A stretch of DNA of 64,000 bases from Lottia gigantea (taxonomy: Eukaryota; Mollusca; Gastropoda; Lottiidae): assembly GCF_000327385.1 (NCBI RefSeq), contig NW_008710284.1:542269-606268 (forward strand). The letters are read 5' to 3'. This document shows, in pieces, positions 54,501 through 62,405 of this stretch; positions within the stretch are counted from its first letter, which is position 1; every line of letters starts with the position of its first letter. The notes under the pieces were generated by a model that was not told where the DNA came from, did no database searches, and saw nothing but the letters and a program-made list of their open reading frames with translations. The position numbers and the translations under genes were made by a program.

Positions 54501-57500
54501 GAATTGTGTGTATACGTGTTCACATGTTTTGTTTTTTTTTGGCAATTTTCTGATATTTTCTCGGCATTTTTGTATTACAGAGTAACCAGTATAATCTACA
54601 GAGACACCGATCTCTGTCTGGTGGGAACGTGCCAAATCGGTTCACCGTGCCTGACTCTCAGTTTTCTACGAACCAGTCCAAGATGATGATGTCACCCTCA
54701 GCCCAGAACCAACAGATGTACGCTCGACAGATGTTACAGAGACAGATGAGCTTACCACCAGGTGCGTTTATTTTATCTTATGGCCTAGTTATATGTTACG
54801 AGGCCAGATTTTGCGGTTGCAGGGTATCTCGAGTTTGATACCACACTAGTTAATTTTACCGAGTCAAAACATATGTATATGGAAAAGGGGCAAGCCCTAG
54901 TATCCAGGCTTCCATTCTGTTACCAGGAAGACCAGATATCAGTGTCTTTAAACCACAGTGCATGCATGTAGTATACTTATATAACATGACAAACTACCAA
55001 AACATCCTGCAGCTGAAATTGTAGCCCACGTTCAAATATTTCGACCTGCGTAACAAAAAGCAGTAGTTTAAACATATTTTCTTGTATATTGTAGGTCGAG
55101 GTTCACCAAGATCTACACCTCATAGTCCGTTTGGAAACAGTCCAGACCCCATGTTGATGTCCCCTAATAATAATCGAGGCCCTGGGTCACAAGTTAGTCC
55201 AACATTTAGTCAAGGTGGCATGTCAACAGGCTTCACCTCTCCTCCTATGTCAGCCCCACCGAGTTACTCAGCTGCTTCTTTATCTACATCCGCCACATCA
55301 AATAATCCCAGCCAACATTTTTCAGATTTTGATTTAACATTTATTGATTCCGCCATTTCTGGAATGGATGTGTAAGTTTTTTTGTTTGTTTATTATAATG
55401 TTTTGATCGTTCTTTGATGTCCAAAACTTCTCTATTTTCCAGATGCTTCTGTTTTTCTAAACTTGGCACATTTTATAGCAGAATTAAATCAAACTTTTGT
55501 ATGGTTTTAGTAGTTTCTTATACATTCTTGGCGCTGAAAAAAATTACCAGCCAATTTTTGATTCATTTACCAAATTACCAAGGTTGAAAAGATTTGCTTT
55601 GTTTACTTGCAGTAAAAAGAATTTAGGAGATATATCATCGAGTTCTACGTCCCAATATGTGAAACAAGAGTTACGTAATAAATGTAACGCTCGCTCAGAA
55701 AAACAGCACCAGTCTCAGCAGCAACATCAACTACATTTACCAGTTGACAACAGCAGCTACGATACCGGAGGAGAGTTACCACTCGATATTCTTGAAACAA
55801 GTACGTTTTTTTCTCTTTTATGAATCTTACTATAAAAGAGCGATTCAGAAAAATACAATCCTGGCTGCTTATTCTTGAAACAATCTTAGCGCTAAGATCT
55901 TTTGAAGAATACATGGCCAGCTTGCTTATTAAGTTGGTGGGTGAGGATTGCAACTCTTAAGTTGTATGTTTTTTTCTTATTCTCAGTTATCTAAGAAATG
56001 ACAAAATGGATTAGTTTTGAATTAAATTGCCAAAGCGCAATGAAGATGTCCCTTCACTGGAACAATCATCTTTGTTCTGACTAGATTGGAGAAGTAGACT
56101 TGCTGGCCATGAACTTGTTGCTTTAAACACTAACACTGTTATATTTTCTCTAGTAAATATGGCAAAGAAATGCTGGCTATGAACTTGTTGCTTTAAACAC
56201 TAACACTGTTATATTTTCTCTAGTAAATATGGCAAAGAAATGCTGGCTATGAACTTGTTGCTTTAAACACTAACACTGTTATATTTTCTCTAGTAAATAT
56301 GGCAAAGAAATGCTGGCTATGAACTTGTTGCTTTAAACACTAACACTGTTATATTTTCTCTAGTAAATGACATGGCAAAGAAATGCTGGCTATGAACTTG
56401 TTGCTTTAAACACTAACACTGTTATATTTTCTCTAGTAAATATGGCAAAGAAATGCTGGCTATGAACTTGTTGCTTTAAACACTAACACTGTTATATTTT
56501 CTCTAGTAAATGACATGGCAAAGGAACACGGAGGTTCAATGGGTGATTTTGATGATAAAAACGAAGATCCTGTGTCTCAATCCAGTATGGAAGCACGGAA
56601 ACGTTACGAACAGTTTCGAGCCTTATCAGACACACCCGGTAAGTTCACTTTAAAAACTAAAATAATACAGAAAAACCATATTGTGTTGTTGGATAATAGC
56701 TTAGGTTCTTGAGAAGCATGTCTGCTAGCTTGTCCTTGGTCAAACCTCTGTAAATTGAGAAGATCACAACAATAAGTCTTGTCTAGGAGCTGATCTTTTG
56801 TCAAAATTCTTGGCAATGAGTTACAAGGATAACAACTTAGGTTCTTGAGGATCCTGTCTACCAGCTGGTACCATTGCCCTTGGTTAAAGCTCTTTGCAAT
56901 GATAGCAATTTAAAATTAATTTTGCTATCAAGGCTTGCAAATTTTGCTGTTTATTAAAGACAAGTTCCTAACCAATGATTTCTGTCTTCAGATTTAGAGG
57001 AGGCTGCAGCCAAGGTTTTTCGTAATCAATTACTCACGAATCCAAATATCAAACAACCACCAGTAAAACAAATTGGTGGGGGGAAGCTAGAGATGTTACC
57101 CTCAGTTAATGTCGTCCAAAAAGAGCCCAGGGTAAGTCCAACATTGAGATGATTGTAAATAAAGGAGTTTGAGGTCCTATTTTATGCACCTGATTGGTCT
57201 AATGAAACTTGACAATGCCATGAAGTATGCAATGAGGGAATTTTGTCAAAGACGCCAGCATTAGACAATTTATATTCTGAATTGCGTTACTCTTTTTAAG
57301 GATGTTCGTCTTTCTTTGTGACACACTGAGTATTTGTGTATTGCCCCAGCCAACTATGGTACTGCCGACTTGTATCATACTTGACCTGCTTGGATTATGC
57401 TATTGCTATTATAGCCAGGTTTGCCTTGCACGTTTTAAGGATGCTCTGGTTGCATTTATGTGGTACACAGAGCATTTGTTTACCTTCTTGAATTATCCTT

Positions 57501-57651
57501 TACAGCTATTTTATCCTGATTTGCCTTATATGTTTTAAGGATGTGCTATAGTGTCTAACAATATATGTTTTTAAATTTACAGACCCCCATAGAAGACATC
57601 AAGCCTGCTGATCAGAAAAACAGTCTTCTTCAACAACTTCTCTCGGAATGA
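19346..57651 (+). CDS. NCOA: p160/SRC nuclear receptor coactivator (NCOA1-3/Taiman)
   Basis: Nuclear coactivator that bridges ligand-bound receptors to CBP/p300. Coding exons: 19346-19419, 37461-37630, 38575-38669, 39772-39861, 42594-42681, 43472-43552, 43921-44043, 44823-44955, 45295-45401, 46049-46196, 47988-48622, 49280-49902, 50071-50208, 50639-51916, 52228-52453, 52888-53087, 53696-53788, 54078-54251, 54581-54761, 55095-55371, 55613-55800, 56507-56638, 56992-57131, 57583-57651 (first exon begins at acceptor 19320). They sum to 5463 nt, 1820 residues plus stop, with all phases agreeing. bHLH: residues about 26-80 ([36 protein letters not shown]). PAS-A about 108-175; PAS-B about 243-370 ([31 protein letters not shown]). 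LxxLL boxes: LCQLL 651-655, LKKLL 737-741, LKQLL 788-792, LQKLL 820-824, and LLQQLL at 1813-1818, two residues before the end. Basic PQKKRKA, polyglutamine 1117-1148, AD1-like FISQLEQLL near 1193. Longer than the human paralogues (about 1400) and closer to Taiman. Start: 19346 is the first ATG after a T/GAT phase that cannot join the upstream MAAYLE frame. Confidence 0.95.
19545..19745. repeat. Degenerate repeat of about 65 bp, dispersed family
   Basis: Copies of ACAAGGATAACAACTTAGGT and TTGGCAATGATTTTACAAGG. The same sequence recurs at 56.74-56.90 kb, so this is a dispersed repeat rather than a local one. Confidence 0.65.
19746..21496. other. p160 intron 2, unassigned stretch
   Basis: No exon or RNA gene supported. 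A poly-G run lies near 21248-21258. Open frames at 19.9-20.4 kb have no recognisable domain. Confidence 0.4.
21497..21785 (-). repeat. Two-copy repeat with reversed dispersed motif
   Basis: TTTTAGAGAGTTCGCATAGT (about 21514) and TTTCAGAGAGTCCACATAGT (about 21652) head two diverged copies, each ending in ACAAATACAAAA-type sequence. They are minus-strand forms of the motif at 17.4 kb. Confidence 0.65.
22790..23110. repeat. Two-copy repeat of about 165 bp with G runs
   Basis: Both copies run from a GGGG-rich block through ATAAACTGAGC, then CTTTTGACAGGT-like sequence, to GTCTTGTTGCATACTGCA or its variant. Confidence 0.6.
23420..24115 (+). repeat. 56-bp satellite, about 12 units
   Basis: Unit: CAGCTGATAGAGCTTAATTT, CAGCTATCTGTATAGTCATC, TTAATATTTACTATAC. 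Spacing is 56 bp and units are more than 85% alike by eye. CAGCTG is an E-box palindrome and AGCTGATAGAGCT is nearly so. Confidence 0.95.
24116..25060. other. p160 intron 2, unassigned stretch
   Basis: 24500-24680 is richer in G+C than its surroundings and open on both strands, but I recognise neither a domain nor an RNA fold. It may be a dispersed element seen only once here. Confidence 0.35.
25065..25270. repeat. Tandem duplication of about 65 bp and an 18-bp repeat
   Basis: GAACAAGGATTGTAAGCTCT occurs twice, then TTTTGTAACAAGTT occurs three times with small changes. Confidence 0.75.
26455..26765 (+). repeat. 20-bp minisatellite
   Basis: About a dozen units of GGCATCCAATTGAAGTAAGA, with the first copies degenerate and irregularly spaced. 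Confidence 0.85.
27379..27483. mobile_element. Foldback element, copy A (degenerate)
   Basis: Left arm with GAAACGATCTGAGCTCTAGG and right arm with GAGCTTTAAGATCGTTTCGA are inverted. It belongs to the same family as copies at 27513, 53314 and 55861, and has no coding capacity. Confidence 0.6.
27513..27640. mobile_element. Foldback element, copy B
   Basis: Left end TCCAGACT, then ACGTATTCTCGAAAC and AGGATGTCCTAGGG; right end CCCTAGCGCTAAGATCG, GAGAATACGTAGTCTGGA. The right end is the inverse of the left. Short non-autonomous MITE-like element. Confidence 0.75.
28270..29345 (+). repeat. (ATTC)n microsatellite with degenerate flank
   Basis: A pure run of about 100 bases at 28273-28370, a second pure run near 28848-28887, and a long decayed tail of AATCATTACTTTATTC units. 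A 133-codon open frame (Ser-Phe-Ile-His repeats) comes from the tetranucleotide period and is not a gene. Confidence 0.95.
29590..29900 (-). repeat. Imperfect tandem duplication with GAGAGTCCACAT
   Basis: Blocks with GAGAGTCCACAT and GCAGTGTGTTTATACATG repeat two to three times. The first motif is the dispersed element seen at 17.4 and 53.9 kb. Confidence 0.7.
30335..30835 (-). mobile_element. Three SINE-like copies in tandem
   Basis: On the minus strand each better copy shows a tRNA-like head (GATTGTCGCCTGCTAGTAC, box-B-like GGTTTGAATCC or GGTTCAAATCC), a body with GATGCCACTGCCAGC, and a tail with TCTACCC, CTGACACAAACA and GATATCAC. Two near-complete copies (about 30500-30660 and 30660-30835) and one tail-only copy (30335-30500) abut head to tail. 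Confidence 0.7.
31080..31720 (+). repeat. Degenerate repeat of about 140 bp, four copies
   Basis: TTACAGAGAAAC, TTTGGTTTCCTTGTATGGT and TTTTGATGTCCACA recur near 31087, 31213, 31371 and 31560 with strong divergence. Confidence 0.6.
32340..32820 (+). repeat. 150-bp tandem repeat, three copies
   Basis: Copies start near 32344, 32497 and 32645 with CTATTGAGGTGTTT, ATCACTCTGCAACTGAGCTT and AAGTCTATCAAGACTGTATA. Confidence 0.85.
33811..33945 (+). repeat. 31-bp tandem repeat, four copies
   Basis: TTACCACAAGTGTTTTACAT plus TGTGTATATTT at a 31-base spacing. The period is not a multiple of three, so the open frame crossing it is not a protein repeat. Confidence 0.95.
34675..34765 (+). mobile_element. 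tRNA-derived SINE head
   Basis: GGAATAGCTCAGTCTGTAGG resembles a tRNA D-arm/box A. GATTGTCATCTGCTAGGCTT and the box-B-like GGGTTTTGGAATCC follow at tRNA-like spacing. It is not a tRNA gene because no acceptor stem can be paired. Confidence 0.65.
35913..36300. mobile_element. Inverted repeat framed by 77-bp direct repeats
   Basis: Arms of about 57 bp: left 36005-36066 (TTAGGAGTGAGGAAT to ACACACTTCT), right 36147-36201 in inverse orientation. Outside them 35913-35993 and 36222-36300 are direct copies sharing ATGAAATTTTATTCAAGCAA and GGTTTAAGTGTA or similar. No coding capacity. The element class is unassigned. Confidence 0.6.
36795..37000 (+). repeat. Two-copy repeat of about 60 bp, 150 bp apart
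   Basis: TTGACCTACTTTCTTCC and CTGCTGGTTATATATCACA appear near 36798 and 36947. Confidence 0.8.
38105..38300 (+). mobile_element. Two tRNA-like SINE heads of a second type
   Basis: GGGGCTCAGTGAATTAGACA with GGGTTCAATC (38107-38160), and AACTCAGCTAAAAAACC with GAGGGTTCGAT (38229-38290), have box-A and box-B spacing. They differ from the 7.2/30/34.7 kb family. Confidence 0.5.
41288..41730 (+). repeat. 340-bp dispersed repeat, copy 1, with an upstream second element
   Basis: 41388-41723 matches 50257-50613 over about 340 bases, from CAGTGCTTA through GATAGAGAGGTTAACACAGA and GAACACATGAGATGATATTT to GTGTAGAACAGTAGGACATT. The first 100 bases (CGACAGTTGGAAATAGAAAA, GGCTAATGCC) belong to the element also at 43.03 kb. 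Confidence 0.85.
42700..42860 (+). repeat. Short two-copy repeat
   Basis: CCGGTGCTTTTGTGAGTTTT and CCGGTGCTTTTGGGAGTCTT are about 120 bases apart in the intron after exon 42594-42681. Confidence 0.65.
43030..43160 (+). repeat. Dispersed repeat with TTAAAGATCCCTTGACAG
   Basis: GGGCACATTAAAGATCCCTT, GACAGTTGGAAATGAAAAAG, GGCTAATGCTG, TTCCCTCATTGCACACTGCA. Partial copies lie at 41.3 kb, 49.0 kb and, inverted, 57.2 kb. Confidence 0.7.
44004..44785 (+). repeat. 77/78-bp minisatellite copying an exon end and its 5' splice site
   Basis: The last 40 bases of p160 exon 43921-44043 and the first 38 of its intron are repeated. GTATGT donors lie at 44044 (authentic), 44122, 44199, 44277, 44355, 44433, 44511, 44588, 44665 and 44742. 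Each copy preserves AGAATCAG or AGAATCGG before GTATGT and ends with GGGGAGACAGCTC. The next exon's acceptor follows at 44822. Confidence 0.97.
46130..46560 (+). repeat. Diverged 122-124-bp array in register with an exon end
   Basis: TAAACTGGTCA starts at 46130 (inside exon 46049-46196) and again at 46254, 46376 and 46500, an even spacing of 122-124. After it, AGTTGTAAGGTAAGT in the true exon corresponds to AGTTGTTAGCCAAGT in the copies. TTGTTTGGGGTGA is shared by all. Confidence 0.85.
46775..47025 (+). repeat. 62-bp direct repeat, two copies
   Basis: GATATGTTCCTC, ACTGTTAACTAGGATCAGT and AAACTTCTCCTGGCGTAG recur near 46778 and 46959. Confidence 0.85.
49003..49200 (+). repeat. Tandem decayed copies of the CATTGCACACTGCAT repeat
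   Basis: TTTCCCTCATGGCACACTAT, CATCAGTGCTCACTATACAG and related short stretches occur three times before exon 49280. Confidence 0.5.
50257..50615 (+). repeat. 340-bp dispersed repeat, copy 2
   Basis: Second copy of the element at 41388-41723, ending about 24 bases before the acceptor at 50638. It therefore supplies part of the sequence just upstream of the largest p160 exon. Confidence 0.85.
51482..51577 (+). repeat. Polyglutamine run in the p160 coding exon
   Basis: 32 uninterrupted glutamine codons, mostly CAA with CAG near the ends (residues 1117-1148). Antisense Leu and Val runs over the same bases are shadows. Confidence 0.97.
52630..52800 (+). repeat. Short direct repeat, dispersed family
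   Basis: GAGGATTGTGTATCTGAAAC and GAGGATTGTGTATCTAAATA, each after GTCCTGATGA or GTCCTAATGA. Related sequence appears inverted near 17.85 and 39.93 kb (CAATCCTCATCAGGAC). Confidence 0.6.
53314..53575. mobile_element. Foldback element, copy C, with internal tandem repeats
   Basis: Left end CCTGGTCACGTATTCTCGAA, ACGATCTTAG; right end CTAAGATCGTTTTGAGAATA, CATGGTCTGG (inverse). Between them about five units of TCTTATCTTCTAACATTGAT, TCTAGGATGTCC. It lies in the p160 intron 53088-53695. Confidence 0.85.
53850..53990 (-). repeat. Two copies of the dispersed AGAGAGTTCACAT motif
   Basis: GACTCAGCATCCCTTTCAGG then GAGTTCACATACC, and again AACTCAGCATCCCTTTCAGA then GAGTTCACATACC. Confidence 0.75.
55861..55920. 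mobile_element. Foldback element, copy D, 60-bp near-palindrome
   Basis: Two 30-base arms meet at AGC/GCT with no loop; by hand count 23 of 30 positions pair. Its ends (CTGGC, TTATTCTTGAAA, and GAAGAATACATGGCCAG) match copies B and C, so it is the same family without its interior. Confidence 0.8.
56084..56515 (+). repeat. 70/73-bp minisatellite copying a 3' splice site and exon start
   Basis: Six copies of ATATTTTCTCTAG/TAAAT, with exon-start positions 56154, 56224, 56294, 56364, 56437 and 56507 (authentic). The copies at 56364 and 56507 read TAAATGACATGGCAAAG; the others lack three bases (TAAATATGGCAAAG). The rest of the unit, GCTGGCTATGAACTTGTTGC plus TTTAAACACTAACACTG, is intron. Confidence 0.97.
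56740..56905. repeat. Dispersed ACAAGGATAACAACTTAGG repeat
   Basis: Two to three diverged units with TTGGCAATGAGTTACAAGG and AACAACTTAGGTTCTTGAGG, like those at 19.55 kb. Confidence 0.65.
57195..57545. repeat. Inverted dispersed repeat and a local repeat of about 115 bp
   Basis: 57195-57285 is the minus-strand form of the 43.1 kb repeat (GAAGTATGCAATGAGGGAAT). It is followed by diverged copies with TTTTAAGGATG and ACACAGAGCATTTGT or its variants. All lie in the last p160 intron. Confidence 0.5.
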
Positions 57652-58979
57652 CAAACAATGAATTGATGGTTTGTGAAGGCACAATGATACACGTGCATTA
57701 CATGTTGAAGGATCATGTCATAGGATATGGACACGTGTGCACTTAGGCTCATACATCAGTCCATCTATCAGTATTTGATGTGACACATTGGCGTGTGGAT
57801 TACTACAATTGTGTTGTCATCATTGCGTGTGCATGTATGTAATTGTGTCGCTTCCAGCAATGCACGTGCATTTTGCGTGAGCTAAGAATAAGTGGCTCAG
57901 AGAAGTGTGTTATGTGTCATAAACTGTGTGTTCAGAATTAAAAGAAGGATGGATATTGGACAAATTGGACGAACTTGGGCTTTCAACAAAGTAGCTAGCT
58001 AACAATTATTTTTGTAAAGAAAATTAAGAAAAATCCCAAACAAAATAAAATATATTCAGAGTGTTAGAGAAATGAGGAGAACTGATTATAAGAAAATATA
58101 AACTAGAGAAATAGACTTGTCTTCTTGCTCAGTGAGGGTTAATTAGTGACTGTGTCACGTGACATTAGACTTAGTGACATGACGTCGTGTCGAATGACGA
58201 TTTCGTGTGTGATCTCATTTTTAATGTGGAATTTTTATGAAAAAAATTAACACAAATTTCGGACGCGCCTTAGGCTGTGGACGTCTGCTTAAACTCAGGA
58301 ACTATAATAAAAAGTCACGCCTTAAGTGTTTTTACACGTGATGTCAAATTTAAAAATTTAATTTTAAAAATATAAAAACTTTTTGAAGAAATATATAAAC
58401 TTGTTAGAGATTCTTAGAGATTTATATTCGTGGAAGAAAAGTGCCAGAACTTTTATTTATCAGATTTTTAAAACAGTCTGGATAATTGTGATTCAGGAAT
58501 GTTATCCAGTCTGAAACTGGATGTGCTAACGCTGTATAGACATGTAGAGACGTTCGTGAATGGATTATAAATAGATTTGTGTTGTTAATTCTATGATTTG
58601 GATTATCTTATGTATGTATATAATGCTGACTATTTGGTGTCCAGCCTGTATTTGGATCTATCTGAATCGCGTAGAATAGACACCTATATCAAAGTTTCGT
58701 GGCTAAAATTGTGTAGATAGTGTCTAGTGCATATATTGGACTTGTACAAACTGCTTGTAAACGAAACCAGAATTGGACGATGTTGTTTTGTTAGCTGTTT
58801 TGTGATTGGTGGAATATTTTGTTCATTATAGTATACTGTTATGTGATTGGTTAAAAATTTCTCCTATTGTAGTCACATGACCTGCTGTTCGTACAAACTC
58901 ATTCACCAAATATTCTGTTAAATGGAACAATTTTAGGCTTACATATTTACTGATCTCATATCACTCAAATCCATTATAT
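57652..58979 (+). other. p160 3' UTR region
   Basis: No open frame of interest. Candidate AATAAA signals lie at 58044-58049 and 58316-58321. Which one is used cannot be read from sequence. Confidence 0.5.
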
Positions 58980-59100
58980 AGGGCAAACTGCATGCACACT
59001 GAAATTAGGCCACCTGCAAATTGCATGTACATTGAAATTAGGTCACCTGCAAACTGCATGTGCACTGAATTTAGGTCACCTGCCTGTGCACATTAAAGTG
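58980..59100 (+). repeat. 35-bp repeat, three copies
   Basis: AACTGCATGCACACTGAAAT, TAGGCCACCTGC with small changes. Confidence 0.85.
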
Positions 59101-59369
59101 ACTTTTGATGTATATCTTTTTCATTTTCAATCTTTACACTTTGAGACCATTAATATGCAAATTCTAACATCAAAATGAGGGCATGTGAATTACATTTCTG
59201 ATTTCTGTTTTAAATTGAACCATGAAATAGAATTTTTAAGTTAAGGATCCAATTTCCATCAATAATCAATTGCAAAAAAGGATTTGGCTGTTATGTTATA
59301 GAAAGTTTATTTATTGTCCTTTTCTTTTCTTTCCCCAATCATTTTGCCTTTATCTTGTCTATTTCTAAA

Positions 59370-59510
59370 AATTTCTCTTCCATCTTCTCTTCTTTCTTCT
59401 TCTCTTTCTCTCTCTCTCTTGTCTTTCTATTCCTCTTCCATCTTTCTCTCTTTCTTCCTTCTCTTTCTCTTCTTATTCTCTTTCTTCTCTTTCTTTTGTT
59501 GTCTGTTAAA
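59370..59510 (+). repeat. Pyrimidine-rich (CTTT/CT)n tract
   Basis: About 140 bases almost entirely C and T, including a CTCTCTCTCTCT run. The Ser/Leu/Phe open frames here are artefacts. Confidence 0.9.
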
Positions 59511-60225
59511 TTTTATCGCAAGAAATTCTCTTTAATAGTTCAGACAGAGAAAAGCTTAGCCTAATTGTGAGTTTCTGACCAGGGAGAGCTTTATCATTTA
59601 CAAAGAACTAGATGTTGTTTAGTTGTACAAATACCGGTAAAAAACGTTTACTTGTTGAATTGTTAAGTATTTCTGAAAGTGCTAAGTGGGTATGTTATTT
59701 TTGAGGCGATAATATAGAGGTGTTCGCTGACCGCACGCAGTTTGTTAAAACTGTTAAGAAGCGCTGGTACTAAGATGTGACTACGATTCATTGAAATAGA
59801 TTTGCATATGTCAAACTGTTTTCCGTTTCAAGTACTTATCATGGAATTGGTTGAATTTACCACGAACAGCTGGTAGGAATTCCTTGTCTTATTTATATAG
59901 TCCTCAAAATAACATACCTTAATTAACCCTTGAAACATGGCCCATCTGTCCATATAAAAACAGGAACATCGATGAAGACAACTTTAAAAATTGGCACTTG
60001 AATTATATTCATCTTCACTTGAACAAATTTTAAATTTAAGTTTTAATGTCTGGATATTAGGATACAAGTGTCAAAACTGATATATCATCATTGTTGTTTT
60101 ATATGAAGAGAGTCTTGTTAAAAGGGTTAACAGAAATTTGTTATTGTTATTGATTAAGGTAACATGAATTAGTTTCTGCCTTTGAATTTTTTAAAAGCTA
60201 TACCGGTAGTCTGTTTTGTCAAGTT
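59511..60225. other. Intergenic, nothing recognised
   Basis: No exon, RNA gene or strong repeat seen. Confidence 0.45.
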
Positions 60226-60254
60226 GATCTGACCAATGAGTAAATTTACTTTAA

Positions 60255-60435
60255 CTGAAAATCATGCCAAATTTTGATTGTTTCAAGTGTGCTCTCAATG
60301 CATCATTCATATATTTTGGCATAATTGGTTTTTTAAAGTCTTCATTATCATGTCAGAAAATCATGCCAAATTTTATAGTTTAAAAAGTTGCTCTCAGTGC
60401 ATTATATAGATATTTTGGCATGTTTTGTTTCACAT
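60255..60435. repeat. Tandem repeat of about 115 bp with inverted ends
   Basis: AAATCATGCCAAATTTT and TATTTTGGCAT occur twice each, in opposite orientation within each unit. Confidence 0.7.
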
Positions 60436-60867
60436 CAATTTTATTATGAATATGCCTATTATTCATCTGATTCAAATACAGCTCAGATATTTTGTTTCCC
60501 TTTTTCTACTTCACTCATTCAATATCAGCCTGTAAGAAACCAACGTTGGACAAAAGGAAACAGAATTTCGAGTCTGTATTTTTTTTCATTTAGGCCTATT
60601 ATTAGAATGTTGTAAATAGTAATATTGTTTTGTCATTCATCCTGCTACAAATGTTCCAAAAGGCGTATTTAATTTATCGACAATTGCCTCTTTCAACAGC
60701 TTCCCAGAGGTGTATTCACCACAATTTATCTCAGTTTTTGTTTTGGATTAATAAAAGCTGCTGATCGAAGGTATTGGTTTGTACAATACGCTAGAGAAAA
60801 TATATCAGTTATTTCAGAGTTTGCTTTTCTAGGTGTCATATTTTAAATATTGTGGGAGACAGGTGCC

Positions 60868-61455
60868 CTCCCAGGTAACCTGATAAATCTGGCCTACCCC
60901 ATTCCTAAGACATGATATATGGATGAGGATATCGGCCCAAAAAGTCACTTATTCATGAGTTGCTCTGACACACTTTTGGGTCATTAGTTTTGGAGATTTT
61001 TCACAATAACAAAAGTCAAATTTGGCAGAACTTTTGGTGTTTATAAACAGCTGAACCATTAATAGTACTATCAAGACATTGCCAGATATTTTACCATGTC
61101 CCTGTGCCCGACATAGTACCAAAACACAGTTTAAGGGTATGCTTAACTAATGGAGCTGTAAAAAGTAGGGAGAACCCTACCCCTAGGTTCCTTTGTGGTA
61201 CTGTGTGGGGTACAGTGACATAGTAAAATATCTAACAATATCTTGATAGACTCATTGATGTTTTAGCTTTGTATAGACACCAAAAGTTTTGGGAAATTTG
61301 GCTTTTAAGAAGGTAAAAAATTCTGAGAACTAGGTTGGGACAACACCCATAAAAGCTGACAATTTGTGTCCTAATGGTTTTGATATTCCATCCGTATTTC
61401 ACGTCCGAGGAACGGGTAGGGTCAGGTTCATCAGACTAACTCACTGGGGGTAGCT
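60868..61455. mobile_element. Long foldback element with arms of about 280 bp
   Basis: The left half reads inversely in the right half. AAAACTTTTGGTGT-like, ACTATCAAGACATTG and AGATATTTTACCATGTC on the left (61000-61130) pair with 61190-61320. Outer parts (CCTACCCCATTCCTAAGACA, ATGGATGAGGATATC at 60894-60937) pair with 61385-61430. Centre near 61165. Diverged arms and no coding capacity point to an old MITE-like foldback. Confidence 0.8.
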
Positions 61456-61609
61456 TGTTGGTACCCCAGGCTAAGCACTAGCTGTAGATTAATACCACCC
61501 CATTGGCAGACTCTGTAAATATTTATGATTAAATACAAGATTGTTGTTGATTTTGTCGTTCAAAGTGGTACAGCATCAAAACAGATGTAACCGATTGGTT
61601 ACTTGTTTG

Positions 61610-62405
61610 ATTTTGGTTACATATGTAAAACTCATGGCTACATATGTAATATTCTTGGCTACATATGTAATATTCATGGCTACACATGGTTAAATGTAAA
61701 ATATTCATGGTTACATTTGTGAAATTCATGGCTGCATAAGTATTATGATTATTACATGAGTCTTACATATGTAACCATGAATATTACATATGTAACCATG
61801 AATATTACATATGTAACCATGACTATTACATATGTTACCATGACTATTACATATGTAGCCAGGACTATTACATATGTAACCATGAATATTACGTATGTAA
61901 CCATGAATATTACATATGTAACCATGAATATTACATATGTAACCATGACTATTACATATGTAACCATGACTATTACATTTGTAACCATGAACCATGACTA
62001 TTACATTTGTAACCATGAATATTACATATGTAACCATGAATATTACATATGTAACCATGAATATTACATATGTAGCCATGAATTTACATATGTAACCATG
62101 AATATTACATATGTAACCATGAATATTACATATGTAACCATGAATATTACATATGTAATACTCATGGTTACCTGTGTAATAGCCATGGTTACAAATTTAC
62201 GATTCATGGTTACATATGTAATATTCATGATTATCTTTGTAATATTTATGGTTACATATGTAAAACACATGGTTACCTGTGTAATATTCATGGCTACATA
62301 TGTTAAATTTGTGGTTACATATGTAAGACTCATGGTTACATATGTGGAATTCATGGTTACCTTTGTTATATTCATGGTTACATATGTTTTATTCATGGTT
62401 ACAAC
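61610..62405. repeat. 21-bp palindromic-core satellite that changes orientation twice
   Basis: Unit CATGAATATTACATATGTAAC, whose core TTACATATGTAA is a perfect palindrome. 61613-61740 reads in the TTACATATGTAATATTCATG sense, 61750-62155 in the opposite sense, and 62155-62400 again in the first. Open frames up to 236 codons on both strands follow from the 21-base period. Confidence 0.95.
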
